A DNA stretch of 64,000 nucleotides from Elusimicrobiota bacterium (GCA_016194705.1 JACQAZ010000011.1:24243-88242); one strand, 5' to 3'. Positions 8,078 to 17,262 are shown, counted from the stretch's first letter. The notes: a model not told the origin generated them from the sequence alone. Translations and numbers: made by a program.

Positions 8078-8989
8078 ATGATCCTCGTGGTCGGACCCGG
8101 AGCCGTCGGCGGCGTGCTGGCCGCGCGCTGGGCCGCGGCGGGCAAGGCGGTCATGCTCCTGGGACGCACGGCCGCCGAGGAGACGCGCTTGACCCGCCAG
8201 GGACTCTCTTACGCCGGGGCCGACGGCCGGCGCCGCGCCGTACCGCGGAGGCTGCGCAGCGCCCGCCGTCTGGGCGCCGCGGCGTGCGAGGCGGCCTTCT
8301 TCTGCGTGAAGTCCTACGACACGGCCGCCGCCGCGCGCGCGGCGCGCCGGTGGATCGGGCCGGATACGGCGGTCGTCGCGCTCCAGAACGGCGTCGGGCA
8401 TGAGCGGGTCCTGCGCCGCGCCTTCGGCGCCAGGCGCGTGGTGGTGGGCTCGTGCTACTTCGCTGCAGACCGACCCGAGCCTTACCACGTCACCCACACC
8501 TGGGGCAACGACGTCCTTTTGGCCGCCAACCAAAGGAACCGGGAGTCCCTCGCGGCCGCGCAGCGCTTCCTGATGGAAGGCGGCTGGCACGTCCACCTCA
8601 AGCGCTCGGAAGAGCGCATGCTCTGGACCAAGCTTTGCTTTAACGCCGCGACCAACCCGCTCGGAGCCCTGTGCGCGGTCACCAATTCGCGCCTGGCCGA
8701 GGATCCCGCCCTGCGCGAGATCATGGTCAAGACGCTCATGGAAGCCGTCGCGGTCGCGCGCAAGGCCGGCAAGCAGCCGCTCTACTCGCGCATGGAGACT
8801 CTGGTCGTGCGGGCCTGCCTCAACGCGCCCGTGCAGCGCAACTCCATGCTTCAGGACCTTCAAGAGGGACGCCGAACTGAGATCGGAGCCATCGCGGGCC
8901 CGCTGCTGCGCGCCGGGAGAAGCCTGGGCGTCGAGACTCCGCTCCTGGACAAGCTTTCGCGTCTCGTGCGCCGCATGGAGCGCCCGTGA
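8078..8989 (+). CDS. panE: 2-dehydropantoate 2-reductase (ketopantoate reductase)
   Basis: NADPH-dependent reductase giving pantoate for pantothenate/CoA synthesis. The 303 residues open with the dinucleotide-binding motif [20 protein letters not shown]. The family lysine region reads [16 protein letters not shown], and the C-terminal helical domain includes [19 protein letters not shown], a standard PanE/ApbA signature (NSM..D...GR.TEI). It overlaps folD by four bases (GTGA). Other ketopantoate reductase-like enzymes share this fold, so the exact substrate is likely but unproven. Confidence 0.88.
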   Translation: MILVVGPGAVGGVLAARWAAAGKAVMLLGRTAAEETRLTRQGLSYAGADGRRRAVPRRLRSARRLGAAACEAAFFCVKSYDTAAAARAARRWIGPDTAVVALQNGVGHERVLRRAFGARRVVVGSCYFAADRPEPYHVTHTWGNDVLLAANQRNRESLAAAQRFLMEGGWHVHLKRSEERMLWTKLCFNAATNPLGALCAVTNSRLAEDPALREIMVKTLMEAVAVARKAGKQPLYSRMETLVVRACLNAPVQRNSMLQDLQEGRRTEIGAIAGPLLRAGRSLGVETPLLDKLSRLVRRMERP

Positions 8990-9849
8990 GCGCGGCGGTG
9001 CTCGACGGCAGCGCGCTGGCGCGCAAAATCCGCCAGGAACTGGCGCCCCGCGCGGCGGCGCTGGCCAAAAAGCTCGGCCGCAAGCCGGCCCTGGCGATCG
9101 TCAGTTCCGCGCGGCCCGACCGCGCGACTCTCTCCTACCGGCAATCGCAGAAAAAGGCCTGCGAGGAGGTCGGCATCTGGTGGGAGACCCTCGCGCGCGA
9201 CTGGAAAAGCGCCGACGAGATCCTGGCCGCGCTCAAGGACGGCAAGCCCTTCGAGGGCGCCATCCTCGATCTGCCCCTCAACGATGGCGTCGACGTCGAG
9301 CGGCTGTTGGCGCGGCTGCCCCCGGAGTCCGACGTCGAGGGCGTGACCCCGTTCAACTTCGGCCGCCTCTTCGAGATCAAGGCGTACGCGGAGATACAGC
9401 GCCGGCGCCTGGTCGCCCCCTGCACGGCGCTGGCGGTCGCCGAACTCCTGCGCGAGACCAGGGCGCCTCTCTCAGGCAAGAACGCCGTCGTGCTCGGGCG
9501 CTCGAACATCGTCGGCAAGCCCGCGGCCCATCTCTTGTCTTGCCTCGACCTGACGGTGACCTTGTGCCACTCGAAGACGCGGGACCTGGCCGAGCTCGTC
9601 AAACGCGCGGACGTCGTCGTCGCCGCGATGGGCAAGCCCAAAAGCGTCAGGGCCTCCTGGATCAAGCCGGGCGCGATCGTCATCGACGCCGGCGTCAGCG
9701 AGGAGGACGGCGCGCTTTGCGGCGACGTGGAGGCCGGCGCGGCGGAAAAGGCCGGGTGGCTGACGCCCACCGTAGGCGGGGTCGGGCCCGTCACGACCGC
9801 GATGCTCTTGTCGAACTCGGTGCTGCTCGCCGAGAGGAAGGCCCGATGA
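8986..9849 (+). CDS. folD: FolD-like methylenetetrahydrofolate dehydrogenase, catalytic residues altered
   Basis: 287-residue member of the FolD family (NADP-dependent methylene-THF dehydrogenase/methenyl-THF cyclohydrolase). The GTG start overlaps the panE stop. The nucleotide-binding half is well kept: [34 protein letters not shown] and [16 protein letters not shown]. The catalytic site is not. The lysine of the family Y-x-x-x-K motif is Gln (SYRQSQKKA, Gln at Tyr+4), the QLPLP glutamine is Asp (ILDLPLN), and the DVDG aspartate is Glu ([11 protein letters not shown]). The cyclohydrolase step may be lost. It is coupled to msrB by ATGA. Confidence 0.82.
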   Translation: MSAAVLDGSALARKIRQELAPRAAALAKKLGRKPALAIVSSARPDRATLSYRQSQKKACEEVGIWWETLARDWKSADEILAALKDGKPFEGAILDLPLNDGVDVERLLARLPPESDVEGVTPFNFGRLFEIKAYAEIQRRRLVAPCTALAVAELLRETRAPLSGKNAVVLGRSNIVGKPAAHLLSCLDLTVTLCHSKTRDLAELVKRADVVVAAMGKPKSVRASWIKPGAIVIDAGVSEEDGALCGDVEAGAAEKAGWLTPTVGGVGPVTTAMLLSNSVLLAERKAR

Positions 9850-10247
9850 GCGGCAGAATCGAGAAAACGGACGAGGAGTGGAGACAGCAGCTGACTCCCG
9901 AACAGTACCGGGTCGCCCGCCAGAAAGGGACCGAGCGTCCCTTCACGGGGGCCTATTGGGACAACACGGAGGACGGCGTCTACCGCTGCGCCTGCTGCGA
10001 CGCCGAGTTGTTTGACTCCGGCTCGAAGTTCGACGCGGGCTGCGGCTGGCCGAGCTACTTCCAGCCGCTGCGCCCGGAAAACCTCGAGACCCAGGCCGAC
10101 GAGAGCCACGGCATGGTCCGCACCGAGGTCCATTGCCGCCGCTGCGGCGCCCACATGGGCCACCTATTCGACGACGGCCCCAAGCCCACGGGCCTGCGCT
10201 ACTGCATCAATTCCGCCTCGCTCAAGTTCGCCAAGAAGGGGACCTGA
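9846..10247 (+). CDS. msrB: Peptide-methionine (R)-S-oxide reductase
   Basis: Repairs methionine-R-sulfoxide in proteins, using thioredoxin as reductant. The start at 9846 overlaps the folD stop (ATGA) and gives 133 residues, the usual MsrB length. It has both zinc-binding CxxC pairs (CACC and CRRC), the GWPSYFQPL motif and the catalytic cysteine in [11 protein letters not shown]. Longer upstream frames are out-of-frame shadows of folD. Confidence 0.95.
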   Translation: MSGRIEKTDEEWRQQLTPEQYRVARQKGTERPFTGAYWDNTEDGVYRCACCDAELFDSGSKFDAGCGWPSYFQPLRPENLETQADESHGMVRTEVHCRRCGAHMGHLFDDGPKPTGLRYCINSASLKFAKKGT

Positions 10248-10251
10248 GAGC

Positions 10252-10446
10252 ATGAATCGTGTCGCCGCAGCCACCAAGGCCTACGCCCACACGGTCGGTC
10301 TTTGGGGGGCCGACAGCTGGGGAGTCCTGGCCTTGGTCCTGCTGGTGGCGGCCTGCGTGACTCTGGGCGCCGGAATCTACATCCTGATCAAGTCGGGCCG
10401 GGGTCCCTTTCTCGGCCGCGGGAACTCCCGCCGCAAGGACTCCTAG
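10252..10446 (+). CDS. Small single-span membrane protein
   Basis: 64-residue protein starting four bases after the msrB stop. It has one clear transmembrane helix, VLALVLLVAACVTLGAGIYI (about residues 25-44), and a basic C-terminus rich in Arg, Lys and Gly, suggesting N-out/C-in orientation. No homologue is recognised. The placement in the panE-folD-msrB unit is seen directly; a functional link is not shown. It ends six bases from the convergent pruA gene. Confidence 0.65.
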   Translation: MNRVAAATKAYAHTVGLWGADSWGVLALVLLVAACVTLGAGIYILIKSGRGPFLGRGNSRRKDS

Positions 10447-10452
10447 CCGGAA

Positions 10453-12138
10453 CTAGACGGCCGCCTGGCTGGGGTGCTTGCGCCGGCTCTCGTTTTCCTC
10501 TGCGGACTGCGTCTCAGGCTCGAGGAAGGGATACCTGTAGTCTCGAGGCGGGTCGAAGGTCTCCTTGATCGTGCGCGCCGAGGTCCAGCGCAGCATGTTG
10601 AGGTAGGAGCCCGCTTTGTCGTTGGTGCCAGAGGCCCGGGCTCCTCCAAACGGCTGTTGTCCTACGACGGCCCCGGTCGGCTTGTCGTTGATGTAGAAAT
10701 TGCCGGCCGCGTTGGTCAGAGCCTCCTGGGCCTCCAAGATCGCCTTGCGGTCGTTCGAGAAGATCGACCCCGTCAACGCATAAGCAGAGGACGAGTCGAC
10801 CAGTTTGAGAGTCTCCTTGAATTTCTTTTCGGGATACGCATAGACCGTTAGGACGGGGCCGAAGATCTCCTCGACCATCGACTCGCTCTTGGGGTCGGTG
10901 GTGAGCACGACGGTGGGTTCAATGAAGTAGCCCTTGCTGTCGTCGGACCTCCCGCCGGCCACTATCTTGCAGGACTTGTTCTGCCTGGCGCGAGAGATGT
11001 AGCCCGAGATCGAGTCGAAGGCCGGCTTGTCGATGACCGCGTTGAAGAAATTGCCGAAGTCCTCGGGCGAGCCCATCTTGACGGTCGCGAGCATGTCGCC
11101 CATCGCCTTCTTGACCTTGGGCCAGAGAGAGTCGGGGATGTAGGAGCGGCTCGCCGCCGAGCACTTCTGTCCCTGGAACTCGAAGGCCCCGCGTACCAGC
11201 GCAACGGCGACCGCCGTGGCGTCGGCGCTGGGGTGAACCATCACGAAGTCCTTCCCGCCGGTCTCGCCGACCAGACGCGGGTAGGTCTTGTACTTGGCGA
11301 TGTTGGCGCCGACCGTCTGCCACATCCAGTGGAACACGCCGGTCGAGCCCGTGAAATGGACGCCGCCGAAATCCGGAGATTCGAACAAGGTCTGGCTCAC
11401 CACGCTGGCGGGGCCCGTCACCATATTGATGACCCCGTCGGGCAGGCCCGCGGCCTTGAAGAGGCGCATGAGATGGTAGGCCGTGTAGACCGTCGAGGAC
11501 GCGGGCTTCCAGACCACCGTGTTGCCCATGATGGCTGGGGCGGTCGGCAGGTTGCCGGCGATCGCCGTGAAGTTGAAGGGCGTGACCGCGAAGACGAAGC
11601 CCTCCAACGGCCTCATCTCGACCATGTTCCACATGCCGCGCGAGTTGTTGGGCTGCGAGGAGTAAATCTGCTCGGCGAAAAAGACGTTGTAGCGCAAAAA
11701 ATCGATGAGCTCGGCCGCGGAGTCGATCTCGGCCTGATGGACGGACTTGCTTTGGCAGAGCATGGTCGCGCCGTTGAGGGTCCAGCGCCAGTCGTGGGCC
11801 AGCAGGTCGGCCGCCTTGAGGAAGATCGCGGCGCGCGCGTGAAAGGGCATGCGGGACCAATCCTGCTTGGCCTTCATCGCGGCGGCGATGGCCTTCTTGA
11901 CCTCGGCGGCGCCTCCTTCGTGGTAGCGGCCGAGGACTTGGCCGTGGTCGTAGGGGCTGCGGCAGTCCTTATACTTCCCCGTGCGAACTTCCTCCGAGCC
12001 GATAAATAAGGGAATGTTCGCTTTGTCGGCCTTGAGCTCGGCCAGTCGGGCCTTGATCTTCTTGCGCTCAAGGCTTTCGGGGCGGTACTCGAGGACCGAC
12101 TCGTTGTAGGGCTTGGGGACTTGGACGCGGGCGTTCAT
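10453..12138 (-). CDS. pruA: L-glutamate gamma-semialdehyde (1-pyrroline-5-carboxylate) dehydrogenase
   Basis: Second step of proline breakdown: oxidises glutamate semialdehyde to glutamate with NAD. The 561 residues fit the stand-alone P5C dehydrogenase group. Visible motifs are FAVTPFNFTAIAGNLPTAP, the NAD-contact region VGETGGKDFVMVHPSAD and the catalytic cysteine in EFQGQKCSAASR; VYAYPEKKFKETLKLVD is near the C-terminus. A GGAGAG site precedes the ATG. No proline dehydrogenase gene is in the window. It is divergent from htpX. Confidence 0.93.
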   Translation of the reverse strand: MNARVQVPKPYNESVLEYRPESLERKKIKARLAELKADKANIPLFIGSEEVRTGKYKDCRSPYDHGQVLGRYHEGGAAEVKKAIAAAMKAKQDWSRMPFHARAAIFLKAADLLAHDWRWTLNGATMLCQSKSVHQAEIDSAAELIDFLRYNVFFAEQIYSSQPNNSRGMWNMVEMRPLEGFVFAVTPFNFTAIAGNLPTAPAIMGNTVVWKPASSTVYTAYHLMRLFKAAGLPDGVINMVTGPASVVSQTLFESPDFGGVHFTGSTGVFHWMWQTVGANIAKYKTYPRLVGETGGKDFVMVHPSADATAVAVALVRGAFEFQGQKCSAASRSYIPDSLWPKVKKAMGDMLATVKMGSPEDFGNFFNAVIDKPAFDSISGYISRARQNKSCKIVAGGRSDDSKGYFIEPTVVLTTDPKSESMVEEIFGPVLTVYAYPEKKFKETLKLVDSSSAYALTGSIFSNDRKAILEAQEALTNAAGNFYINDKPTGAVVGQQPFGGARASGTNDKAGSYLNMLRWTSARTIKETFDPPRDYRYPFLEPETQSAEENESRRKHPSQAAV

Positions 12139-12168
12139 GGGGTCTCTCCTACGGCCGAATATCCTAAA

Positions 12169-12177
12169 TGATATAAT
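12169..12177 (+). promoter_or_regulatory. Extended -10 promoter of htpX
   Basis: TGATATAAT: an extended -10 element with perfect TATAAT at 12172-12177 and no good -35. The predicted leader to the htpX ATG is about 17 bases and contains GGGGAG at 12188-12193. Confidence 0.55.
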
Positions 12178-12200
12178 AATTGCAAACGGGGAGAAATCAC

Positions 12201-13118
12201 ATGCTCGGAACGATGAAGCGCGTCATTCTGTTCGTCCTGACCAACCTGCTGGTCATCATCGCCGTCTCCTTTATCATCGATTTGCTGGGACTCAAGCCCT
12301 ACCTGTCGATGCGGGGCATCGACTACCAGTCGCTGCTGATCTTCTGCGGCATCTTCGGCTTCGCGGGCTCCTTCATTTCCCTGCAGATGTCGCGGTGGTC
12401 GGCCAAGACGGCCATGGGCGTCGAGCTCATCGACCCCGAGAATCCGGGGGGCTCCACCCAGCGCGAGATCGTCGACCTCGTGCGCTCGCTGTGCACGAAG
12501 CACGCCATACGGACCTTGCCCGAGATCGGAATCTACGGCAGCGACGAGCTCAACGCCTTCGCGACCGGCCCGAGCCAGGACCGTTCGCTGCTGGCGATCT
12601 CGAGCGGCCTCCTGGAGCGCATGGACCGCGGCGCGCTCGAAGGCGTGCTCGGCCATGAGGTCGCCCACATCGCCAACGGCGACATGGTCACGATGACGCT
12701 CCTGCAGGGCGTGGTCAACACCTTCGTGATGTTCTTCGCCCGCGTGCTGGCCTTCGCGCTCGAGAGCGCGCTGCGCGGGCGCGACGACCGCCGCGGCGGC
12801 GGCTTGGGCTGGTACGGCCAATACATCATCGTCCAGCTGCTGCAGTCGGTGCTGATGCTGTTGGCCTCTCCCTTGATCTATTTCTTCTCGCGGCGGCGCG
12901 AGTACGCCGCCGACGCCGACTCGGCCAAGGCGTCGGGGCGCGAGAATATGATCCACGCGCTGGAGACCCTCAAGCGCTACAGCAAGCTCGAGGACGACCG
13001 AGCGCCCGCCTTGTCGACCTTCAAGATCAACGGGCGGGGGCACGGCTTGGTGGCGATGCTCTATTCGAGTCACCCGCCGCTCGACGCGCGGATCGCCGCG
13101 CTTCGCAAGCAGAGCTAG
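12201..13118 (+). CDS. htpX: Membrane zinc metalloprotease HtpX
   Basis: M48-family inner-membrane protease that degrades misfolded membrane proteins. ATG 12201 was chosen over the in-frame TTG at 12180 because GGGGAG lies seven bases upstream of it and the protein then starts MLGTMKRVILFVLTNLLVII. It has 305 residues, an N-terminal membrane pair, the zinc motif GHEVAHIANGD (HExxH), further membrane helices, and the third ligand region RREYAADADSAKASG. The C-terminal SSHPPLDARIAAL is typical. Length and motifs are normal. Confidence 0.95.
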   Translation: MLGTMKRVILFVLTNLLVIIAVSFIIDLLGLKPYLSMRGIDYQSLLIFCGIFGFAGSFISLQMSRWSAKTAMGVELIDPENPGGSTQREIVDLVRSLCTKHAIRTLPEIGIYGSDELNAFATGPSQDRSLLAISSGLLERMDRGALEGVLGHEVAHIANGDMVTMTLLQGVVNTFVMFFARVLAFALESALRGRDDRRGGGLGWYGQYIIVQLLQSVLMLLASPLIYFFSRRREYAADADSAKASGRENMIHALETLKRYSKLEDDRAPALSTFKINGRGHGLVAMLYSSHPPLDARIAALRKQS

Positions 13119-13165
13119 GGCCGACTCCGTAACAATTTCTTCAACAATTCTCCCGCCCCCTCCTC

Positions 13166-13171
13166 TATAAT
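13166..13171 (+). promoter_or_regulatory. Candidate -10 box upstream of 13185
   Basis: Perfect TATAAT, 13 bases before the ATG at 13185; the -35 region is poor. The predicted 5' leader would be only about six bases. Confidence 0.4.
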
Positions 13172-13184
13172 GTGAGCGGGAACC

Positions 13185-13899
13185 ATGAACCAGGACTTGC
13201 TGCAAGAAGTCCCGGGGATCGCTCCCGCCGAGGCGTCTCCCCCCGCACCACTGCCGCGCGAAACCGCTTTCGCCGAGCACCTGCGTCTGATTGACAGCGC
13301 CGTGTCTCAAACGCGCGCGCGCCGAACGACAGGAGATGGAGCTCCTGAGTCTGCAGGCGCAGGTGAGGCGGCTTCGCGAAGGCTTCAACGAGCTCCAGCA
13401 GAGGACCGAAGAGGCCGAGCTCTGCCTCCCCATCCCGCCGGTCGAAATGACGAAGGAGCCCCTCGTCATGCCGCCCAAGCTGGCCGTCGCGTACGGGCCG
13501 CACCACAAGAACCTCTGGCCCTACGCCGTGCTGGCCGCCATCGCTTTGGCTCTGGCGCCGCGCAGGCCGGCCCCCATGCCGCAACTTCAGGCCGGCGCGC
13601 CTCGCGTCGCGGCGCCGGCCTCCTCGGCGCCGGGAACCGACGAAGCCGTCGCGCTCGTGCGCTCTTTCAAGCCCGAGGGGTCCGGACGCAGCTTCGGCGA
13701 GCTCGTCTCGAAGAAGCTCGGCTCGCTCTCGGGGCGGGCGTGGGAAGTCGAGCGGGTCGGCGAGGGGATATTTCTGGTGTCGTTTCACCCGCAGGGAGCC
13801 TTCGGGCCGGAATCGTCCTACGACTTCACCGTTGATCTCACCGAGCGCTCGGTCACGCCAGAGCCCGACACCATCGACCGCCTCCTCGCGGCCCGTTAG
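13185..13899 (+). pseudogene. Coiled-coil membrane protein, frameshifted
   Basis: Two frames join into one plausible protein of about 238 residues. The first frame from ATG 13185 encodes an acidic N-terminus ending HLRLIDSAVSQTRAR; the second continues AERQEMELLSLQAQVRRL, a coiled coil, then a membrane anchor NLWPYAVLAAIALAL and a C-terminal domain (WEVERVGEGIFLVSFHP). The switch falls in the CG repeat at 13312-13322; adding one CG unit restores a single frame exactly. It may be a real slippage mutation or an assembly error. Function is unknown. Its stop overlaps convergent phhB. Confidence 0.6.
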
Positions 13900-14264
13900 G
13901 CCTTCTTCAGTTCCTTAGGGAGCTTCTCGATCTTCGCGGCCAATATGAAGTCGTTCTCCGACAGTCCTCCGATCGCGTGGGTCGAAAGCTCGACCGAGAG
14001 CTTGCGAAACCCCGTCAGGTGCAGGTCGGGATGGTGGTCGTCGGCCTCCGCGACGTTCCTGATGTCACCGATGAGCTCCACGGCCGCCACGAAGTCCTTC
14101 ATGAGCCACTGCTTGCTGATGCTCTTCGCGTCTTCCGCAAGCATCCACCCCGGCAGCGCCTTCAAAAAGTCTTGGGCCTGAGCGCCGGAGAGAGCGGGAA
14201 TCCCCCCCTCGCACGGTACGCACTTCTTCTTCGTCAGATCATCGAGATTGCAAGCCTGTGCCAT
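13896..14264 (-). CDS. phhB: 4a-hydroxytetrahydrobiopterin dehydratase (pterin carbinolamine dehydratase)
   Basis: 122-residue enzyme that dehydrates 4a-hydroxytetrahydropterin, recycling the pterin cofactor of aromatic amino acid hydroxylases; it may also act on other pterins. The family signature is visible as NVAEADDHHPDLHLTGFRKL, with WLMKDFVAAVELIGDI before it. An N-terminal segment with two cysteines (KKKCVPCEGG) is common in bacterial members. A GGGGG site lies upstream. No phenylalanine hydroxylase gene is in the window. Confidence 0.92.
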   Translation of the reverse strand: MAQACNLDDLTKKKCVPCEGGIPALSGAQAQDFLKALPGWMLAEDAKSISKQWLMKDFVAAVELIGDIRNVAEADDHHPDLHLTGFRKLSVELSTHAIGGLSENDFILAAKIEKLPKELKKA

Positions 14265-14309
14265 GACGATTCCCCCTTCTCCGTCCTCGCTTCATTGCAA
14301 CACCAAGGT

Positions 14310-14376
14310 GGTTTCCGCGGATTGTCAATTTTTCTAGCCATATGGCTGAAAAAACTGACAATCCCGGCCGGAAACC
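14310..14376 (+). repeat. Long intergenic palindrome, copy A
   Basis: Imperfect palindrome of about 67 bases centred on AGCCATATGGCT (14336-14347). Outer arms GGTTTCCG (14310-14317) and CGGAAACC (14369-14376) match; inner arms around GGATTGTCA and TGACAATCC match with few mismatches. A 24-base stretch (14321-14344) recurs exactly at 35768-35791. It lies between the FIST gene and phhB. Confidence 0.75.
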
Positions 14377-14392
14377 GGCGGCCGAGCCGCCG

Positions 14393-15580
14393 TCACCGGA
14401 TGACGGCCAGGCTCGTCGTGTAGCCGTAGATGTAGTTCTTGCCGCCGACGGGGCCGAGCTCGCCGTTGGCAAAAAACCCGGCCAAGGGCAGCGGCCCCTT
14501 CATCGACTGCACCAGCCCCGAGTCGTGGTCGGGCGCGCCGTATAGACCGCGGCCCCGGCCGCAGCAGGAGACCAGCAGCGCGCCGCGCGGCTCTCCCTTG
14601 GCGTCCTTGAGGTCGGCCAGGTGGGCGCGCAAGTCCTCGTCGGAGGTCTCGGCGTCGCGCAGCTGGAACTGCAGGGTCTGACCCTTGCGCAGGTTGGCGC
14701 CGATCATGATGGCGCCGGACTGGGCCTCGTAGCCCATGATGTTGCGGATGACGAAATCCCCGCGCTTGAATTTCGCGCGGACCTCGTTCATGACGACGCC
14801 GGCGAACAACGAATGGCGCGCCAGGGCCTGGTCCTCGGCGGGCAGCATCGAGAGAGTCTCGCGCAGCAGCTCGAGCGGAGGACGGCCCCCGAGTTCCTGC
14901 AGGACGTGTCCGTCGGCCTTGGTGATCGTGTAGGGCTTGCCCACGGGACGGCAGCCTTGCGCCACGATGATCTCGAAGTCGACGTCGCCCGACAGCGCGA
15001 CGCCGACGGCGCCTTTCGTGTAGGCCTCGCCGCCGACCAAGAGCCAGGATGGCTTGCGTAAGGCAGGTCCCGAGGCGAGGCCGCCGATCACGGGCGCCTT
15101 GGGATAGGCCTCGTTGAAGTCCGAGACGAACTCCTCGATGTCGCACGACATCGGATCGGCCAAGACGAGGAACTTGGGCTTGTCCGTCGGGAAAATGTCG
15201 AGCGATTCGATGAGCTGGGCCGGGGAATTGAAGGACTCGAGCTCCGCGGAGGTCAGCGCGAAGGGGGACACCTTGACGCCGGGCAGGCGCATCGCGAGCA
15301 AGCTCACCGCGGGTTCGGCCTCGACCTCGCGGCCCTCCGAGATCACGCCGCTCGTGTTGCATCCCAAGAGCACCGGGCAGGGCAAATATTTCCGGATCAG
15401 CCCGGGAATCTCGGCTGCGACGAGGCCGGGATAGAGTTCGGTCACGAAGATCGCCGCGAGGTCGCAAGGCCCGTCGAGCTGGGCCTTGGCCTTGAGCGCG
15501 ACGGCCTCCAGGGCCTTGCGCCAGTCGGGATCGGTGGAGATGGCGGCGGCGAACGCTTTCTTCGTGGCGACCTTGGTCAT
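14393..15580 (-). CDS. FIST-domain sensory protein
   Basis: 395-residue stand-alone FIST protein, a domain thought to bind small ligands such as amino acids in signal transduction. The N-terminal FIST half includes DLAAIFVTELYPGL and PVLLGCNTSGVISEGREVE. The C-terminal FIST_C half has GLYGAPDHDSGLVQSMKG and PLAGFFANGELGPVGGKNYI, the family hallmark. No kinase, GGDEF or methyl-accepting partner is adjacent. The ATG lies six bases after a good -10 box, so the mRNA is probably leaderless. Confidence 0.88.
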   Translation of the reverse strand: MTKVATKKAFAAAISTDPDWRKALEAVALKAKAQLDGPCDLAAIFVTELYPGLVAAEIPGLIRKYLPCPVLLGCNTSGVISEGREVEAEPAVSLLAMRLPGVKVSPFALTSAELESFNSPAQLIESLDIFPTDKPKFLVLADPMSCDIEEFVSDFNEAYPKAPVIGGLASGPALRKPSWLLVGGEAYTKGAVGVALSGDVDFEIIVAQGCRPVGKPYTITKADGHVLQELGGRPPLELLRETLSMLPAEDQALARHSLFAGVVMNEVRAKFKRGDFVIRNIMGYEAQSGAIMIGANLRKGQTLQFQLRDAETSDEDLRAHLADLKDAKGEPRGALLVSCCGRGRGLYGAPDHDSGLVQSMKGPLPLAGFFANGELGPVGGKNYIYGYTTSLAVIR

Positions 15581-15586
15581 GCCCCT

Positions 15587-15615
15587 ATTCTAACCCCTGT
15601 TCGGCGGGCGCGCAA
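15587..15615 (-). promoter_or_regulatory. Promoter of the FIST gene (leaderless type)
   Basis: Minus strand: TTGCGC (15610-15615), 17 bases, TAGAAT (15587-15592), then six bases to the ATG at 15580. Confidence 0.6.
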
Positions 15616-15618
15616 GTC

Positions 15619-17262
15619 CTAGGCGCGCAGGGCGGCGACGATCTCCGGGACCTTGTCCGGGTCGTCTGTGTCGGCGATCCGCTTGAGGTTGGCCCCGCAG
15701 GCGAACAGGCGCGGGTAGGAGACCGCCTCGAGCTTATGCGCCATGACGTAGTCCTGGTCGTTGGGATCGACGAAGGACACGATCTTGCGCGGAAGGTAGA
15801 GCCGGTTGACGGCGGCCAAGAGCGCCTCGGTCTTCGGGTCGGAGAGCACGCCGACGACCTCGAGGTCCATGCGGCCCTTGGCGAGCATGTCCTGTATGCG
15901 CGCCAGTCCCGGATCGCCGTCGGGCAGGGCCGGGCTCTTGAGCCCCCAATCGACCCACTTGCGGTAATTGTGGCTGCCCTTGATCTCGCTCAACCGCCAG
16001 ACGGCCTCGAAGGCGACCGCGTTCTCCTTGGCGTCGAGGCGCGGCTCGGTCAGAGGCCCGAAGTCTTCTTTCTTGACCGTGCGCGTCAGGAAACCGCCGC
16101 GCTCGCGCTCCCAGAGTTCTTGGAAAAGGAATCGGCCCAATTGATCGGCGAACTCGCGGTAAGGCTTGCGGCCGGTCATGAGGTAGGCTTCGGTGAAGGC
16201 CAGCGCGGTCCAGGCGTTGTCGGCCAGCAGGCCGTGGACGACCGGCCGCCCAGGCAGTTGGCAGTGGACCATCCCAAGGACCGGGTCGTACATCTTCTTC
16301 TCGAGATGCTGCAGGACGTTTTCCGCAATGTCGAAATATTGCTTCTTCCCGAGATGCGCCCAAGCCTTCAATAGAGCTAGGACTGCCTGCGCGTTGCCGT
16401 CGGCCAGGAAGACCGGCGCTTCTCCCGTCGAGGACGCCTTGAAGACCCGCGTCTTCTGGTCGAAGAGCTCGGCGACCAGGAGGTCGACCGCCTCGGCGCC
16501 CGCTTTTTTGAACGGCTCGCCCTTGGCGATCGAGAGCGAGTTCGCTTTCCAGCAACGGTCGGCATACGCGGCGCAGCCGCCGAGACCGAGAATACGCAGA
16601 GTTTCGGCCCCGCGGAATGATTGCGAGGCGCCGAGAATCGCCAGCGCCCTGGCCTCGTCGTCCTTCCATTCATGAGCGGCGTAGACGAACAGCTCTTCAG
16701 AAGGGTCCGGCCTGATCTTGGACTTGGCCTTCAGCGCCTTGAGAGAACGCTGGGGCCCGTCCGGCCGCAGCTCCCGCGCTTTGAATTCTCCGACCGCGCC
16801 GGTCCAGACCGGCTTGCCGTCGTCCTCGTGCTTCGAGGCGGTCGAGGGATGGTAAGAAGCTGCCGCCTTGAGAAGAAGCTCTTGCCATTCCAACGGTGCG
16901 AAGGGAAGAGCCTGCGCCGAAGACAACCCCCCCTTGACGTCCGGCCCGGCCCAAGTCTTGGACTCGGACCACAGGTCCGGCATTTTCCTGGCGTCGGAGG
17001 ACAACAAGCTCATCCAAAAGACGCTATTGTAGCAGCCCTGGATATCCGGCCTCTCCTGGTTTGACACGCGGACCGGCACGAAACGGTTGACGACCAAATC
17101 CCCGACGGAGCCGGCCGAGATCGTCTTCTCGATCTGCTCGTTGAGCGTAGAGCGCGGGTCGATGACGAAAAGGAGGACGGGCTTGCCCTCCTTGGCGGCG
17201 CGCGCGAACGGCTCGGGGCCCCACTCCGTCCAAGCGACGCCCTCGGCCGCGGCCTTGCTCAT
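15619..17262 (-). CDS. DUF255/YyaL-like thioredoxin-fold protein lacking CxxC
   Basis: 547-residue protein resembling the YyaL/spermatogenesis-associated-20 family: an N-terminal thioredoxin-like domain followed by an alpha/alpha-barrel. The start at 17262 fits MSKAAAEGVAWTEWGPEPFA and overlaps the nadA stop by four bases. In the family this region normally has a CHWC active site; here it reads LLFVIDPRSTLNEQIEKTI, with no cysteine. The barrel part is recognisable (VHGLLADNAWTALAFTEAYL, GGFLTRTVKKEDFGPL). Redox activity is therefore unlikely; the role is unknown. Confidence 0.75.
   Translation of the reverse strand: MSKAAAEGVAWTEWGPEPFARAAKEGKPVLLFVIDPRSTLNEQIEKTISAGSVGDLVVNRFVPVRVSNQERPDIQGCYNSVFWMSLLSSDARKMPDLWSESKTWAGPDVKGGLSSAQALPFAPLEWQELLLKAAASYHPSTASKHEDDGKPVWTGAVGEFKARELRPDGPQRSLKALKAKSKIRPDPSEELFVYAAHEWKDDEARALAILGASQSFRGAETLRILGLGGCAAYADRCWKANSLSIAKGEPFKKAGAEAVDLLVAELFDQKTRVFKASSTGEAPVFLADGNAQAVLALLKAWAHLGKKQYFDIAENVLQHLEKKMYDPVLGMVHCQLPGRPVVHGLLADNAWTALAFTEAYLMTGRKPYREFADQLGRFLFQELWERERGGFLTRTVKKEDFGPLTEPRLDAKENAVAFEAVWRLSEIKGSHNYRKWVDWGLKSPALPDGDPGLARIQDMLAKGRMDLEVVGVLSDPKTEALLAAVNRLYLPRKIVSFVDPNDQDYVMAHKLEAVSYPRLFACGANLKRIADTDDPDKVPEIVAALRA

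Noticed and set aside
12135..13508. 457-codon minus-strand frame opposite htpX
   Set aside because: Covers htpX and the following gene in antisense; composition typical of shadow frames.
14334..15467. 377-codon Arg-rich minus-strand frame
   Set aside because: Alternative frame of the FIST gene, low complexity and no motif.
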